Source: a virus
Length of the DNA stretch: 48,494 bases
Reading direction: 5' to 3' (one strand)
Virus record (IMG/VR): IMGVR_UViG_3300044732_000823
Span: 1-48,494 of that record
The position numbers and the translations under genes are program-made. This document shows positions 40,987 to 46,613 of the stretch, piece by piece. The notes beneath the pieces are model-generated. The model did no database searches. It was given only the letters and a program-made list of their open reading frames with translations, and was not told where the DNA came from. The first letter of the stretch is position 1, and every line of letters begins with the position of its first letter.

Positions 40987-41202
40987 ATCGCAATCTAGGC
41001 ACATACCTACATAACGTGGCACGAAATAAATCGTGTCCTGCATAAGGTTTGCGAAATTATCGCAGGTAGCACACTCAACCAATTCGGTTGCACTAGTGCA
41101 TTCAACGCATACCTGATGAGTAGCGTGTTCAAAACCCTTAACCAATACGGTCTGGGTAGGTGCGTCTAGTTCGCACCATTCGCAAATAGTTGCTGTTATC
41201 AT
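40972..41202 (-). CDS. Cysteine-rich zinc-binding protein (76 aa)
   Basis: Starts at ATG 41202 with GAGG 9 bp upstream. It has CEWC (7-10), CVEC (about 32-35), CATC (about 44-47) and CLDCDEC at the end, i.e. at least three CxxC pairs, which suggests two zinc-binding sites. No family recognised. An in-frame start further upstream exists but would run through the promoter-like area. It ends in a hairpin. Possible role: zinc-ribbon regulator of early phage expression; inferred only. Confidence 0.62.
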   Translation of the reverse strand: MITATICEWCELDAPTQTVLVKGFEHATHQVCVECTSATELVECATCDNFANLMQDTIYFVPRYVGMCLDCDECGQ

Positions 41203-41242
41203 TTCGATAACCTCACTTTCTTTAGGATAACCTTTATCCAAT

Positions 41243-41270
41243 AATCTAAGTAGACCACACACCCCTGACA
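41243..41270 (-). promoter_or_regulatory. Degenerate early-type promoter
   Basis: Minus strand TTGTCAGGG (41271-41263) and TAGATT (41248-41243), with 14 instead of 8 bp between the 8-bp core and the -10. The gene start is 41 bp downstream. It may be a diverged copy; weaker support than the others. Confidence 0.3.
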
Positions 41271-41315
41271 ATTTCAAGCCCAAACACCCTATTTCAGGTG
41301 AACATTTGGTGAACA

Positions 41316-41497
41316 ATAATCCACAACTTATACACAGCCTGTGGATAAAGTTATACACAAGTTATTAACACCTGTGGATAACCTGTGGAAAACGCCGACC
41401 ATTTTTTCTGGGCATTGTCAATTACGACACACCTACGAAATCAGTGGAAAATACACAGCGATTCAACGAAATACGTCTGTGGATAACCTGTGTATAA
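41316..41497. other. Cluster of DnaA-box-like 9-mers; candidate replication origin
   Basis: TTATCCACA-type words: TAATCCACA 41317-41325, TTATACACA 41328-41336, TGTGGATAA 41340-41348, TTATACACA 41351-41359, TGTGGATAA 41373-41381, TGTGGATAA 41478-41486 and TGTGTATAA 41489-41497. The 398-bp region 41203-41600 has no gene and separates the leftward and rightward small-gene operons, the usual place for an origin. Smaller pairs of boxes follow at 42615-42667 and 43123-43153. Confidence 0.5.
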
Positions 41498-41544
41498 AGA
41501 GTTTACCTAATGTTCATCTAACACATACCCCAAATGGGGCAAAA

Positions 41545-41567
41545 TTGTCAGACCCCTAGTGTATAGT
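41545..41567 (+). promoter_or_regulatory. Early promoter 1 (TTGTCAGAC-N8-TATAGT)
   Basis: TTGTCAGAC, CCCTAGTG, TATAGT; then an AAAGAGG site and ATG 34 bp after the -10. It is the first of the rightward series and matches best the TTGTC start of the RecA-NDp consensus. Confidence 0.8.
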
Positions 41568-41600
41568 GAAACTATAAGAACAAAAAGAAAGAGGTCACAA

Positions 41601-41786
41601 ATGACTTACTTAGTAACAAATAAGAGAGACGGTATCTCTAACGAATACATCTCTATTCATTCCGCCTTGCAAATGGTTGCAAGTTGCTATGACGGGGCAG
41701 GTATCACTTGCGAAATCGTAGACACCCAAACGGGTGAACAGGTAGAAATCTACCGCAATCCTCTAACAGGTTGGAAGGTGGCTTAA
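41601..41786 (+). CDS. Small hypothetical protein (61 aa)
   Basis: First gene of the rightward small-gene series. A compact alpha/beta protein (MTYLVTNKRDGISNEYISIH; SALQMVASCYDGAGITCEIV; ending NPLTGWKVA). No family recognised. ATG follows GAAAGAGG with an 8-bp gap. Overlap-free spacing with the next gene (TAA then ATG at once). Likely an early protein. Confidence 0.68.
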   Translation: MTYLVTNKRDGISNEYISIHSALQMVASCYDGAGITCEIVDTQTGEQVEIYRNPLTGWKVA

Positions 41787-41936
41787 ATGGCTTACACTAA
41801 AATAAAAAATGCACGACTTTTAGTTGATGCAGTAAATGATTTAGCACTAACGCTAAAGCACGACCCAGACAATCAGAGAATGATTGACCACTACAATCGC
41901 CAGATTGAAATGCTAACTAGGCGTGTCTACAGGTAA
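41787..41936 (+). CDS. Small basic helical protein (49 aa)
   Basis: Starts directly after the previous stop (TAAATGG). MAYTKIKNARLLVDAVNDLA, then a helix with NQRMIDHYNRQIEMLTRRVY. Two amphipathic helices and a basic end suggest a helical hairpin, perhaps a small dimer. No function can be assigned. Translationally coupled to 41601-41786. Confidence 0.6.
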   Translation: MAYTKIKNARLLVDAVNDLALTLKHDPDNQRMIDHYNRQIEMLTRRVYR

Positions 41937-41939
41937 AAC

Positions 41940-41961
41940 TGTCAGACCTCTAGTGTAAGAT
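41940..41961 (+). promoter_or_regulatory. Early promoter 2 (TGTCAGAC-N8-TAAGAT)
   Basis: TGTCAGAC, CTCTAGTG, TAAGAT; the gene start is 30 bp after the -10 with AAAGAAAGGG between. It begins only 4 bp past the previous stop, so no long cassette precedes it. Confidence 0.78.
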
Positions 41962-41990
41962 AAAACTAACAAACAAAGAAAGGGCATCTA

Positions 41991-42158
41991 ATGTCACTAA
42001 TCCAAATGGCTCTAATCATCTTAATACCTAGCATAGTTGCTGGGGCTCTTGCTTACTTAGTCGTAAGCGTTACACAACTAAAGGCTAATAAAAAAATGTG
42101 GGAACAAGCCTACACAAAATTAGCAATCGAACTTGAACTATCAAAGGCAGGTAAATAA
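41991..42158 (+). CDS. Small single-pass membrane protein (55 aa)
   Basis: N-terminal transmembrane segment (about 5-28, MALIILIPSIVAGALAYLVV) followed by a basic/helical tail (QLKANKKMWEQAYTKLAIEL). The type N-out/C-in small membrane protein is frequent among early phage genes acting on the host envelope. No specific family seen. The next gene starts at once (TAAATGA). Confidence 0.6.
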   Translation: MSLIQMALIILIPSIVAGALAYLVVSVTQLKANKKMWEQAYTKLAIELELSKAGK

Positions 42159-42323
42159 ATGACACGCAAAGACTACATTCAAGTTGCAAGCATTTTGAAT
42201 TCATACCACTTAGACATTGACTCGCAAGTGTTTGAGGATTTGCTTTCAGACTTTCAAATCTTTTTCAAAAAAGATAATTCTAATTTTGATTCAACACGAT
42301 TCAGAGATGCGGTGATGAAATAA
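42159..42323 (+). CDS. Small hypothetical protein (54 aa)
   Basis: MTRKDYIQVASILNSYHLDI, then a segment ending in FDSTRFRDAVMK. The pattern (RKDY..VA..L......F..L...F..F....N..FD...F...) is the small helical protein often found in actinophages and mycobacteriophages among early genes; role unknown. It ends in a TAATG overlap with the next gene. Confidence 0.65.
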   Translation: MTRKDYIQVASILNSYHLDIDSQVFEDLLSDFQIFFKKDNSNFDSTRFRDAVMK

Positions 42324-42475
42324 TGAAATTCGTTCACAATAAAATTGACGGAACTTTCGTAATTGGAATTAGTTTTTCAAATTACTACAGTAAAAAACTA
42401 AACAGAAAAAACACATCTTTAATTTTTGATTTAGGTTCGCATTCGTTTGCGTTTGTGTTGCGTGGTGAATACTGA
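42323..42475 (+). CDS. Small hypothetical protein (50 aa)
   Basis: Overlaps the previous gene by TAATG and the following one by TGATG. Predicted beta strands (TFVIGISFSNYYSK; SLIFDLGSHSFAFVLRGEY) with a basic loop. No known domain. Coupled translation on both sides supports that it is real. Function unknown. Confidence 0.5.
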   Translation: MKFVHNKIDGTFVIGISFSNYYSKKLNRKNTSLIFDLGSHSFAFVLRGEY

Positions 42476-42543
42476 TGAGAAATTTTTTGATCGTCTGCTT
42501 AACGCTACTGACTCTCTATGTGATAATGAAATTCACTGATTGA
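42475..42543 (+). CDS. Very small membrane peptide (22 aa)
   Basis: ATG in a TGATG overlap with the preceding stop. A hydrophobic helix (NFLIVCLTLLTLYVIMKF) between Arg at residue 2 and TD at the end. Followed 16 bp later by a terminator. Coding status rests on translation coupling and the sharp membrane-helix composition. Confidence 0.4.
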   Translation: MRNFLIVCLTLLTLYVIMKFTD

Positions 42544-42559
42544 AAATTAAACTAAAATT

Positions 42560-42594
42560 TCTGGGCGTGTCGTTTGACATTCCCAGATTTTTTT
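42560..42594 (+). terminator. Intrinsic terminator after the 41.9-42.5 kb operon
   Basis: TCTGGG (42560-42565) pairs with CCCAGA (42582-42587), and inside it TGTC pairs with GACA around GTTT; seven Ts follow. Together a two-part hairpin with a U-tract. It also starts a cassette: GCCGAC follows at 42595. Confidence 0.78.
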
Positions 42595-42713
42595 GCCGAC
42601 CCGTTTTCCACAAGTTATCCACAGCTCTTTACGATCCTGTGGAAAATCACTGGAATTCTGTGGATTATTGTTTACCTACTGTTCATCTTAGACACGCCTT
42701 GAGATACCAAAAA

Positions 42714-42735
42714 TGTCAGACCTCTAGTGTATGCT
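42714..42735 (+). promoter_or_regulatory. Early promoter 3 (TGTCAGAC-N8-TATGCT)
   Basis: TGTCAGAC, CTCTAGTG, TATGCT; the N8 is the same as in promoter 2. The start codon is 31 bp after the -10 with AAAGGGG between. DnaA-box-like words lie 50-100 bp upstream. Confidence 0.78.
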
Positions 42736-42765
42736 GAAAGCATAGTCAAAAGAAAGGGGTACACA

Positions 42766-42951
42766 ATGTACTCACTAAGAATCGAAGACCTATTGGTAGG
42801 TCAGCGTTACTACTCCAGTCGTGGATTCGCTGGAGAAATCATCACTGCTGAAAAGCGTGAAGACATGATGAGCGATAACGCTTATCTAATCTATGTCCGT
42901 CAAGACGGATTTCCTTACTACTGGTATTCAACTGTTGAGGTGACTAACTAA
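42766..42951 (+). CDS. Small hypothetical protein (61 aa)
   Basis: A small beta-barrel-like pattern (YSLRIEDLLVGQRYYSS; FAGEIITAEKREDM; NAYLIYVRQDGFPYYWYSTV). The content of aromatics and the YxS/GxI alternation would fit an SH3- or Tudor-like fold, but no family is recognised. First gene of its own operon; overlaps the next gene by TAATG. Confidence 0.62.
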   Translation: MYSLRIEDLLVGQRYYSSRGFAGEIITAEKREDMMSDNAYLIYVRQDGFPYYWYSTVEVTN

Positions 42952-43106
42952 TGAGTGAATTTATTTGTTGTTTCTGCGAATCCGAAATGGATAATGAGCA
43001 GATTATTTGCTGTGATACCTACAAAGGTAAAATGACCGTTTCAGAATTTGAACAGGTCTATGGCTATGAGTTTGAAGACCTGACCTATGAGTATCAGGAC
43101 TGTTAA
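42951..43106 (+). CDS. Small acidic Cys-rich protein (51 aa)
   Basis: CCFC near residue 6-9 and ICC near 19-21 make a compact zinc-type site; the second half is strongly acidic (SEFEQVYGYEFEDLTYEYQD). Start overlaps the previous stop. Acidic small proteins with a zinc knuckle can act as protein-binding inhibitors, but no evidence is available here. A DnaA-box pair follows directly (43123-43153). Confidence 0.58.
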   Translation: MSEFICCFCESEMDNEQIICCDTYKGKMTVSEFEQVYGYEFEDLTYEYQDC

Positions 43107-43231
43107 CAAATTGTTATAAAGTTTATCCACAGGACTTCCCCACCTGTGGATAACTTGCAACACGCCGACACTTTTAAGGCTATTTGTCAAGTTACGACAC
43201 TATTAAAATAATCGTGGGGATTCACTGAAAA

Positions 43232-43253
43232 TGTCACACCTATGTGCTAGTAT
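43232..43253 (+). promoter_or_regulatory. Early promoter 4 (TGTCACAC-N8-TAGTAT)
   Basis: TGTCACAC variant, CTATGTGC, TAGTAT with TGC extended -10. The start codon is 31 bp after. Preceded by a full cassette (GCCGAC 43164, TTACGAC 43192, TTCACTGAAAA just before the motif). Confidence 0.78.
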
Positions 43254-43283
43254 CGGAGATACCTACTAAGAAAGCAGATAGAC

Positions 43284-43817
43284 ATGAATGCAACTGACTT
43301 ATACCGTAACATTGCTAAGACCGCAACACCCGCACAAATTGAACAAGCAACCCAATGGTATGCAGATGCAGAACTACTTGCACACGATCTAATTAGAATT
43401 TACCAATCACGAAACATAAGCGTGACAGTAGAAAATACCGCAAGCATAATTTCTGCATTCTCACCTCGTCAACGTTGGTCACGCAACATGGCACAAGCAA
43501 TAGAATTTGCTCATGGTGGAAAACCTGCAGGACTAAAAAACAATTTGCTAATGGCAGAAAATTCTTTAACAATGGGATTCGATGCACTTAAAGGTCAAAA
43601 GACAAATGCATTCGCAAAAGCAATTGCAGGTGATGAAAGTGCAATAACAATTGATGTATGGATGTGTTATGCAGCAGGATTAGAAACCAATGCACCTAAC
43701 AAAACACAATACCGAGAATTGTCTAAGGCTGTTGAAATAATTGCAAGCGAAATGAAAATGACACCTAGAGTTATGCAAGCCCTGATCTGGATTGTGTTTA
43801 GGGGCAGTGCAGCTTGA
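43284..43817 (+). CDS. Conserved phage protein, DUF7178-like (177 aa)
   Basis: Recognisable pattern from phages: IISAFSPRQRWSRNMAQAIE, then GLKNNLLMAENSL ... GQKTNAFAKAIAGDESAITI followed by DVWM. In such proteins this part resembles a helix-hairpin-helix base excision glycosylase fold (final D in TIDVWM is at the place of a catalytic Asp in HhH-GPD enzymes), but catalytic activity is not shown. It is the largest gene of its operon and is followed by a hairpin. Possibly a DNA-binding or modified-base recognition protein. Confidence 0.7.
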   Translation: MNATDLYRNIAKTATPAQIEQATQWYADAELLAHDLIRIYQSRNISVTVENTASIISAFSPRQRWSRNMAQAIEFAHGGKPAGLKNNLLMAENSLTMGFDALKGQKTNAFAKAIAGDESAITIDVWMCYAAGLETNAPNKTQYRELSKAVEIIASEMKMTPRVMQALIWIVFRGSAA

Positions 43818-43821
43818 CAAA

Positions 43822-43837
43822 GCCAGGGAAACCTGGT
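43822..43837 (+). terminator. Small hairpin within the cassette after 43817
   Basis: GCCAGG-GAAA-CCTGGT, a 5-6 bp stem with a stable GNRA-like loop, then GTCGGC and TTTT. The same place in the last cassette (47850-47875) has a related sequence (TTGACAAAG, GGGAAA, GTCGGCAC). Probably a weak terminator. Confidence 0.5.
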
Positions 43838-43913
43838 CGGCACGTTTTCCCAATAAAGTCAAGTTACGACATTATTAAAAAAACCACGAGAATTTCACTG
43901 AAAACCTAGAAAT

Positions 43914-43935
43914 TGTCAGACCATTGTGATAAGGT
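43914..43935 (+). promoter_or_regulatory. Early promoter 5 (TTGTCAGAC-N8-TAAGGT)
   Basis: TTGTCAGAC (43913-43921), CATTGTGA, TAAGGT with TGA extended -10. ATG is 30 bp after. Here TCACTGAAAA lies one helical turn further upstream than in other cassettes. Confidence 0.76.
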
Positions 43936-43964
43936 ATAACCATACCTACGAAGAAAGGAACACT

Positions 43965-44201
43965 ATGTTCACTTTACACAACCCAATGAAAGTGATGAAC
44001 GAACGCTATGTCGTTACCTCACACCCTTGCCCAACTTGCAATGAAACTAAAACAGTTTCAATTTCTTCTGCTGAACTATTTGCATACCACCAAGGTGGCT
44101 TAGCCCAAACTGTATTGTCTGCCTATGATGCAGATGTGCGTGAGCGTTTTATTACAGGTATCTGTGGTACTTGTTGGGATGAAATGTTTGGGGGGGAATA
44201 A
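43965..44201 (+). CDS. Zinc-ribbon protein (78 aa)
   Basis: CPTC (about 20-23) and CGTC (about 68-71) are the pairs of a zinc ribbon separated by a helical segment (ISSAELFAYHQGGLAQTVLS). Similar proteins are widespread in actinophages (PCPxC...xxxv.....e.....G...Q...). Start ATG at 43965 has GAAAGGA; a longer in-frame reading would run through the promoter. It may interact with host ribosomes or RNA polymerase; not known. The stop overlaps the next ATG. Confidence 0.7.
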   Translation: MFTLHNPMKVMNERYVVTSHPCPTCNETKTVSISSAELFAYHQGGLAQTVLSAYDADVRERFITGICGTCWDEMFGGE

Positions 44202-44365
44202 TGTCAGACCTCTATGGTAATGTAGGTACTATGATGAAATTACCTGCAAGCCCCGAACAACTTAGGGCAAGACTAGAATTGCGTAGGAGTAATGCATCCG
44301 CTAAGCACCGCAACAAAAAGAAATACACCCGTAAGTCAAAATACAAAAACCTACTAGGAGAATAA
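44201..44365 (+). CDS. Small basic protein (54 aa), promoter inside its 5' end
   Basis: The ATG overlaps the previous stop (TAATG). The first codons ATG TCA GAC CTC are themselves the promoter core. The encoded protein is basic (RARLELRRSNASAKHRNKKK; TRKSKYKNLLGE) and fits a nucleic-acid-binding peptide. A second start pair ATGATG at 44231 lies 7 bp after the -10 of the internal promoter, giving a 44-aa leaderless form. Both forms are possible. Confidence 0.6.
   Translation: MSDLYGNVGTMMKLPASPEQLRARLELRRSNASAKHRNKKKYTRKSKYKNLLGE
44202..44223 (+). promoter_or_regulatory. Early promoter 6, inside coding sequence (TGTCAGAC-N8-TAATGT)
   Basis: TGTCAGAC, CTCTATGG, TAATGT, with the ATG of the 54-aa gene directly before it. 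N8 spacing is kept exactly. Downstream, ATGATG follows after 7 bp, suggesting a leaderless start. Confidence 0.55.
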
Positions 44366-44366
44366 A

Positions 44367-44651
44367 ATGGGATTAAACTTTGCAACAGAGTTATCCGCTA
44401 TGGATACTATGCCAATTGAGCAACAAATTAATTTGCACTTGCAATACAATTTCTATCCACCCGTGCCATCGTCAATGGTACAGGCTTGCATAGATGCAAT
44501 TAACGCAATTTGTAATGAAGATTACTTTGCTGAAATTGAATTACCACAAGGCGTTGAGTATCGTGGTAGTAACTTTGCACCTGCACAAGCAATTGCAGAC
44601 AATCACCGCTTAGATGCTTGGCTAATGGAATTAGATTGGGATGATGAATAA
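44367..44651 (+). CDS. Small acidic hypothetical protein (94 aa)
   Basis: Unknown. Helical and acidic, with MPIEQQINLHLQYNFYPPVP, then a helix (MVQACIDAINAICNEDYFAE) and an acidic end (RLDAWLMELDWDDE). ATG follows a stop by 1 bp with CTAGGAG as the ribosome site. Pattern (EQQI..HLQ.N.YPPVP..M...C..AI......) is seen in other actinophages as an early-region protein. Its stop lies 1 bp before the next start. Confidence 0.68.
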   Translation: MGLNFATELSAMDTMPIEQQINLHLQYNFYPPVPSSMVQACIDAINAICNEDYFAEIELPQGVEYRGSNFAPAQAIADNHRLDAWLMELDWDDE

Positions 44652-44652
44652 A

Positions 44653-44991
44653 ATGGGTGCAAGAATTAATTTCGTATTTGATGACGGAACAGATAGTCTA
44701 GTTAATCTTTATTCACATTGGGGTGAAAATACTTGGCAAGATGATTTAGCAGGTGCGTTATTCCACGCACAGATAAGACAGGGTGACCATTCATACTTTA
44801 CCCGTATGGTTATTTCACACTTAATTAAAGATGACCTAATGAGAGAAACTGGATTTGGAATCTTTGCAATTAACCGTTCAGAAATTAATAACAATTTTGA
44901 TAAGACAGTTGTATTAGATTTAGTAAACAACACAGTCACAGATTGTGACACTCAAGAAGTAATCCCATTCTATGGAAAGGTAACAGCGTAA
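44653..44991 (+). CDS. Hypothetical protein (112 aa)
   Basis: Starts at ATG 44653, just after the previous TAA (an in-frame ATG at 44641 would overlap). It reads MGARINFVFDDGTDSLVNLY, SHWGENTWQDDLAGALFHAQ, and a GFGIFAINRS segment; this is a pattern of a small conserved phage protein with a beta-rich core (GxRINFxFxDG ... LYSHWG), known from actinobacterial phages as hypothetical. The stop overlaps the following ATG. Confidence 0.68.
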   Translation: MGARINFVFDDGTDSLVNLYSHWGENTWQDDLAGALFHAQIRQGDHSYFTRMVISHLIKDDLMRETGFGIFAINRSEINNNFDKTVVLDLVNNTVTDCDTQEVIPFYGKVTA

Positions 44992-45140
44992 TGGCTAAAA
45001 TGAAAACAGTTGAGATAGTACTAATGGAAAACCACCCAGACGGTATCTATACAGAAGCAGACGTGTGGGAAGCAATTGCAGAAGCACACGGATTAGATTA
45101 TTCAGAGATTGCAGATGGAGATTTAGCAGAATGGCTATAA
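44991..45140 (+). CDS. Small acidic hypothetical protein (49 aa)
   Basis: Overlaps the stop of the preceding gene (TAATGG) and the start of the following one by 10 bp. Basic start MAKMKTVEIV, then a strongly acidic helix (IYTEADVWEAIAEAHGLDYS). No family known. Compact operon position suggests a co-expressed small protein. Confidence 0.55.
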   Translation: MAKMKTVEIVLMENHPDGIYTEADVWEAIAEAHGLDYSEIADGDLAEWL

Positions 45141-45259
45141 AACTATTTAATCGTAAGCAAGAAGTGTCAGACCCGTATGTTACACTAGACAAAATGATGT
45201 CAGAAATGGCATCAACCGAAACGTACATTGAGTACCTACGAGAAAGAGAAAAGGTATAG
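45131..45259 (+). CDS. Small hypothetical protein (42 aa) with internal promoter
   Basis: ATG at 45131 overlaps the previous gene by 10 bp. It reads MAIKLFNRKQEVSDPYVTLD and a helix with a basic end (YIEYLREREKV). The segment VSDPYVT is coded by an early-type promoter, and ATGATG at 45194 lies 7 bp after its -10, which could give a 22-aa leaderless product. Function unknown. Confidence 0.5.
   Translation: MAIKLFNRKQEVSDPYVTLDKMMSEMASTETYIEYLREREKV
45165..45186 (+). promoter_or_regulatory. Early promoter-like site inside a gene (TGTCAGAC-N8-TACACT)
   Basis: TGTCAGAC, CCGTATGT, TACACT within the 42-aa gene, followed by AGACAAA and ATGATG. Same layout as promoter 6. It would serve the genes from 45260 on. 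Chance match cannot be excluded. Confidence 0.45.
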
Positions 45260-45415
45260 TTGGAATTATTTATTGGTATACTGGCTATGTTATTTGCTTT
45301 GGGCTTTGTAATTGGATTGATTTCTAAGATTTCTTGGCTTGAAGATAAAATAGATAGTGATACAAATGGAGCATCAGAACTTGACAAATACAAAACCTAT
45401 GATTGGGAATTATGA
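45260..45415 (+). CDS. Small single-pass membrane protein (51 aa)
   Basis: TTG start right after the previous TAG. It has a transmembrane segment (about 2-22, ELFIGILAMLFALGFVIGLI), then an acidic soluble tail (WLEDKIDSDTNGASELDKYK). Ends with TGA overlapping the next ATG (ATGA). Type and position are like those of other small membrane proteins in this region; no family. Confidence 0.5.
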   Translation: MELFIGILAMLFALGFVIGLISKISWLEDKIDSDTNGASELDKYKTYDWEL

Positions 45416-45627
45416 TTACTGAATATAAAGAGATTGACACCTTAGTTGGAATGACAATTGAGCCTGGGGATATCGTCAAGCTTCCAGACAATAGCATTGT
45501 TTGCATTACTCGCACAGAGCCAACCATAACTGGGTATGACTTATTCTTCTTAGATTTATTTGAAGATGAAGAGTTGTGCTATTCATTATCCGATGATGAA
45601 TGTGTGTCTTTGCTTCAGTTTGACTGA
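45412..45627 (+). CDS. Small beta-rich acidic protein (71 aa)
   Basis: Starts in an ATGA overlap. Reads MITEYKEIDTLVGMTIEPGD, IVKLPDNSIVCITRTEPT, then an acidic end (FLDLFEDEELCYSLSDDECV). The GDIVKLPDNSIV...I...... pattern resembles a small SH3/KOW-type barrel. Not assigned to a family. Last gene of its operon; a cassette with GCCGAC follows. Confidence 0.6.
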   Translation: MITEYKEIDTLVGMTIEPGDIVKLPDNSIVCITRTEPTITGYDLFFLDLFEDEELCYSLSDDECVSLLQFD

Positions 45628-45718
45628 GGCAAGACCGCCGACACAAATCTAGATCCATGTCAAGTTTTACGAGCGTGATTATGGTCACACGAAAAATATC
45701 ACCCAAAGTCTAATAAAA

Positions 45719-45740
45719 TGTCAGACCCCTGTGCTATGAT
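45719..45740 (+). promoter_or_regulatory. Early promoter 7 (TGTCAGAC-N8-TATGAT)
   Basis: TGTCAGAC, CCCTGTGC, TATGAT with TGC extended -10. The start codon is 34 bp after. An ATG directly before TCAGAC makes an in-frame extension of the next gene, which is judged not used. Confidence 0.8.
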
Positions 45741-45774
45741 GATAGCATCAACAACAAATAGAAAAGAGAAGCAA

Positions 45775-45930
45775 ATGGAGAAAATCCAAACACCAACTGT
45801 TGGCTCACAGTTCACAACTGCTAAGTCAGGCGTAACAGGAACAGTTCAGGAAGTAATCAAAAATACTACTGGCTCACTCCGTATTCGTCTTGATGTAAAT
45901 GGTCAAGACCGTTGGACTACTGTAAAGTAG
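45775..45930 (+). CDS. Small hypothetical protein (51 aa)
   Basis: ATG at 45775 after AAAGAGAAG. A compact beta protein (TVGSQFTTAKSGVTGTVQEV; SLRIRLDVNGQDRWTTVK) of a type frequent in actinophages; the pattern resembles a small SH3-like barrel. No specific function. Monocistronic: own promoter upstream and a strong hairpin downstream. Confidence 0.66.
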   Translation: MEKIQTPTVGSQFTTAKSGVTGTVQEVIKNTTGSLRIRLDVNGQDRWTTVK

Positions 45931-45942
45931 TTAAATAAGTTT

Positions 45943-45975
45943 AGGTGGGGTGTTTCTTACCCTTGCACCCCACCT
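45943..45975 (+). terminator. Strong hairpin after 45930
   Basis: AGGTGGGGTG / CACCCCACCT, a perfect 10-bp GC-rich stem with a 13-base loop, followed by TAAAAC. Without a long U-tract, but isolates the gene from promoter 8, which starts just behind. Confidence 0.7.
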
Positions 45976-45981
45976 TAAAAC

Positions 45982-46003
45982 TGTCACACCTACCTGCTAA
46001 GAT
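45982..46003 (+). promoter_or_regulatory. Early promoter 8 (TGTCACAC-N8-TAAGAT)
   Basis: TGTCACAC, CTACCTGC, TAAGAT with TGC extended -10; start codon 30 bp after with AAGGAG. Lacks the GTCGGC/TTACGAC cassette, which is replaced by the terminator stem. Confidence 0.78.
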
Positions 46004-46032
46004 AAACTTACCTACAAAACAAGGAGACCCAA

Positions 46033-46518
46033 ATGGGACTAGACATGTATCTTCGTGCTAACGAGTATGTATCACGCAACGACTGGACTCGTAATGACAA
46101 TGGTGAATTAGTTGATAGCCCTAACTCATTGTTTACACAAATTGTTAAAACTCTTGAGTTAGAAAACATTATTGACAATACTGGCTTTGCTGGAATGACC
46201 ATTGACCTTCCTATGGGTTACTGGCGTAAGGCTAATCAAATCCATAACTGGTTTGTTGAAAACTTAGCAGACGGTGTTGATGAATGTCAGGTTATTACTG
46301 TACGCAGAGAAGATTTAGAAACTCTAAAAGATTTGTGCGTTGAAGTTCTTGCAAACAAATCACTTGCAGAAGATTTATTACCAACTGGTGCAGGTTTCTT
46401 CTTTGGTTCAACCACTTATGATGAATACTACTATGGTGACTTGAATGACACTATTGGTATTATTAATAAGTGTCTTGAAAGCAAGTTTGATTACTTTGAG
46501 TACCAAGCATCTTGGTAG
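46033..46518 (+). CDS. Conserved phage protein, MGLDMYL type (161 aa)
   Basis: Widespread phage protein of unknown function with typical features: N-terminal MGLDMYLRANEYVS, GYWRKANQIHNWFVEN, then EDLETLKDLCVEVL and the C-terminal LLPTGAGFFFGSTTYDEYYYGDL followed by a helix. The start has AAGGAG. The three conserved blocks form one domain spanning the full length. Alone in its operon; the tRNA follows. Confidence 0.82.
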   Translation: MGLDMYLRANEYVSRNDWTRNDNGELVDSPNSLFTQIVKTLELENIIDNTGFAGMTIDLPMGYWRKANQIHNWFVENLADGVDECQVITVRREDLETLKDLCVEVLANKSLAEDLLPTGAGFFFGSTTYDEYYYGDLNDTIGIINKCLESKFDYFEYQASW

Positions 46519-46532
46519 TAGGTTACATCCGA

Positions 46533-46562
46533 AACCAAAACCTGCTACAGCCACGCAGGTAA
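46533..46562 (+). terminator. Weak hairpin after 46518
   Basis: CCTGC ... GCAGG (about 46541-46560) with a 9-base loop and TAAAATAAG after it. Possible end of the preceding transcript. Beyond it the 95-bp gap to the tRNA holds another short repeat (CTGAG/CTCAG) and nothing else recognised. Confidence 0.35.
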
Positions 46563-46613
46563 AATAAGGGGGACAGTCCTGAGCACCATACTCAGACTAT
46601 AAACTGCTCATAT

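Noticed and set aside
41341-41559. Open frame of 72 codons over the divergent intergenic region
   Set aside because: It consists of repeated TGTGGATAA-type words and ends in the promoter; starts with TTG and no Shine-Dalgarno site.
42540-42737. Open frame of 65 codons on the plus strand (TTG start)
   Set aside because: It runs across a strong terminator, a DnaA-box-like word and an early promoter; composition is not coding-like and it has no ribosome site.
45718-45774. In-frame extension of the 45775 gene from an ATG before TCAGAC
   Set aside because: The extension is exactly the promoter; no ribosome site in front, while the ATG at 45775 has one and the usual 34-bp distance from the -10.
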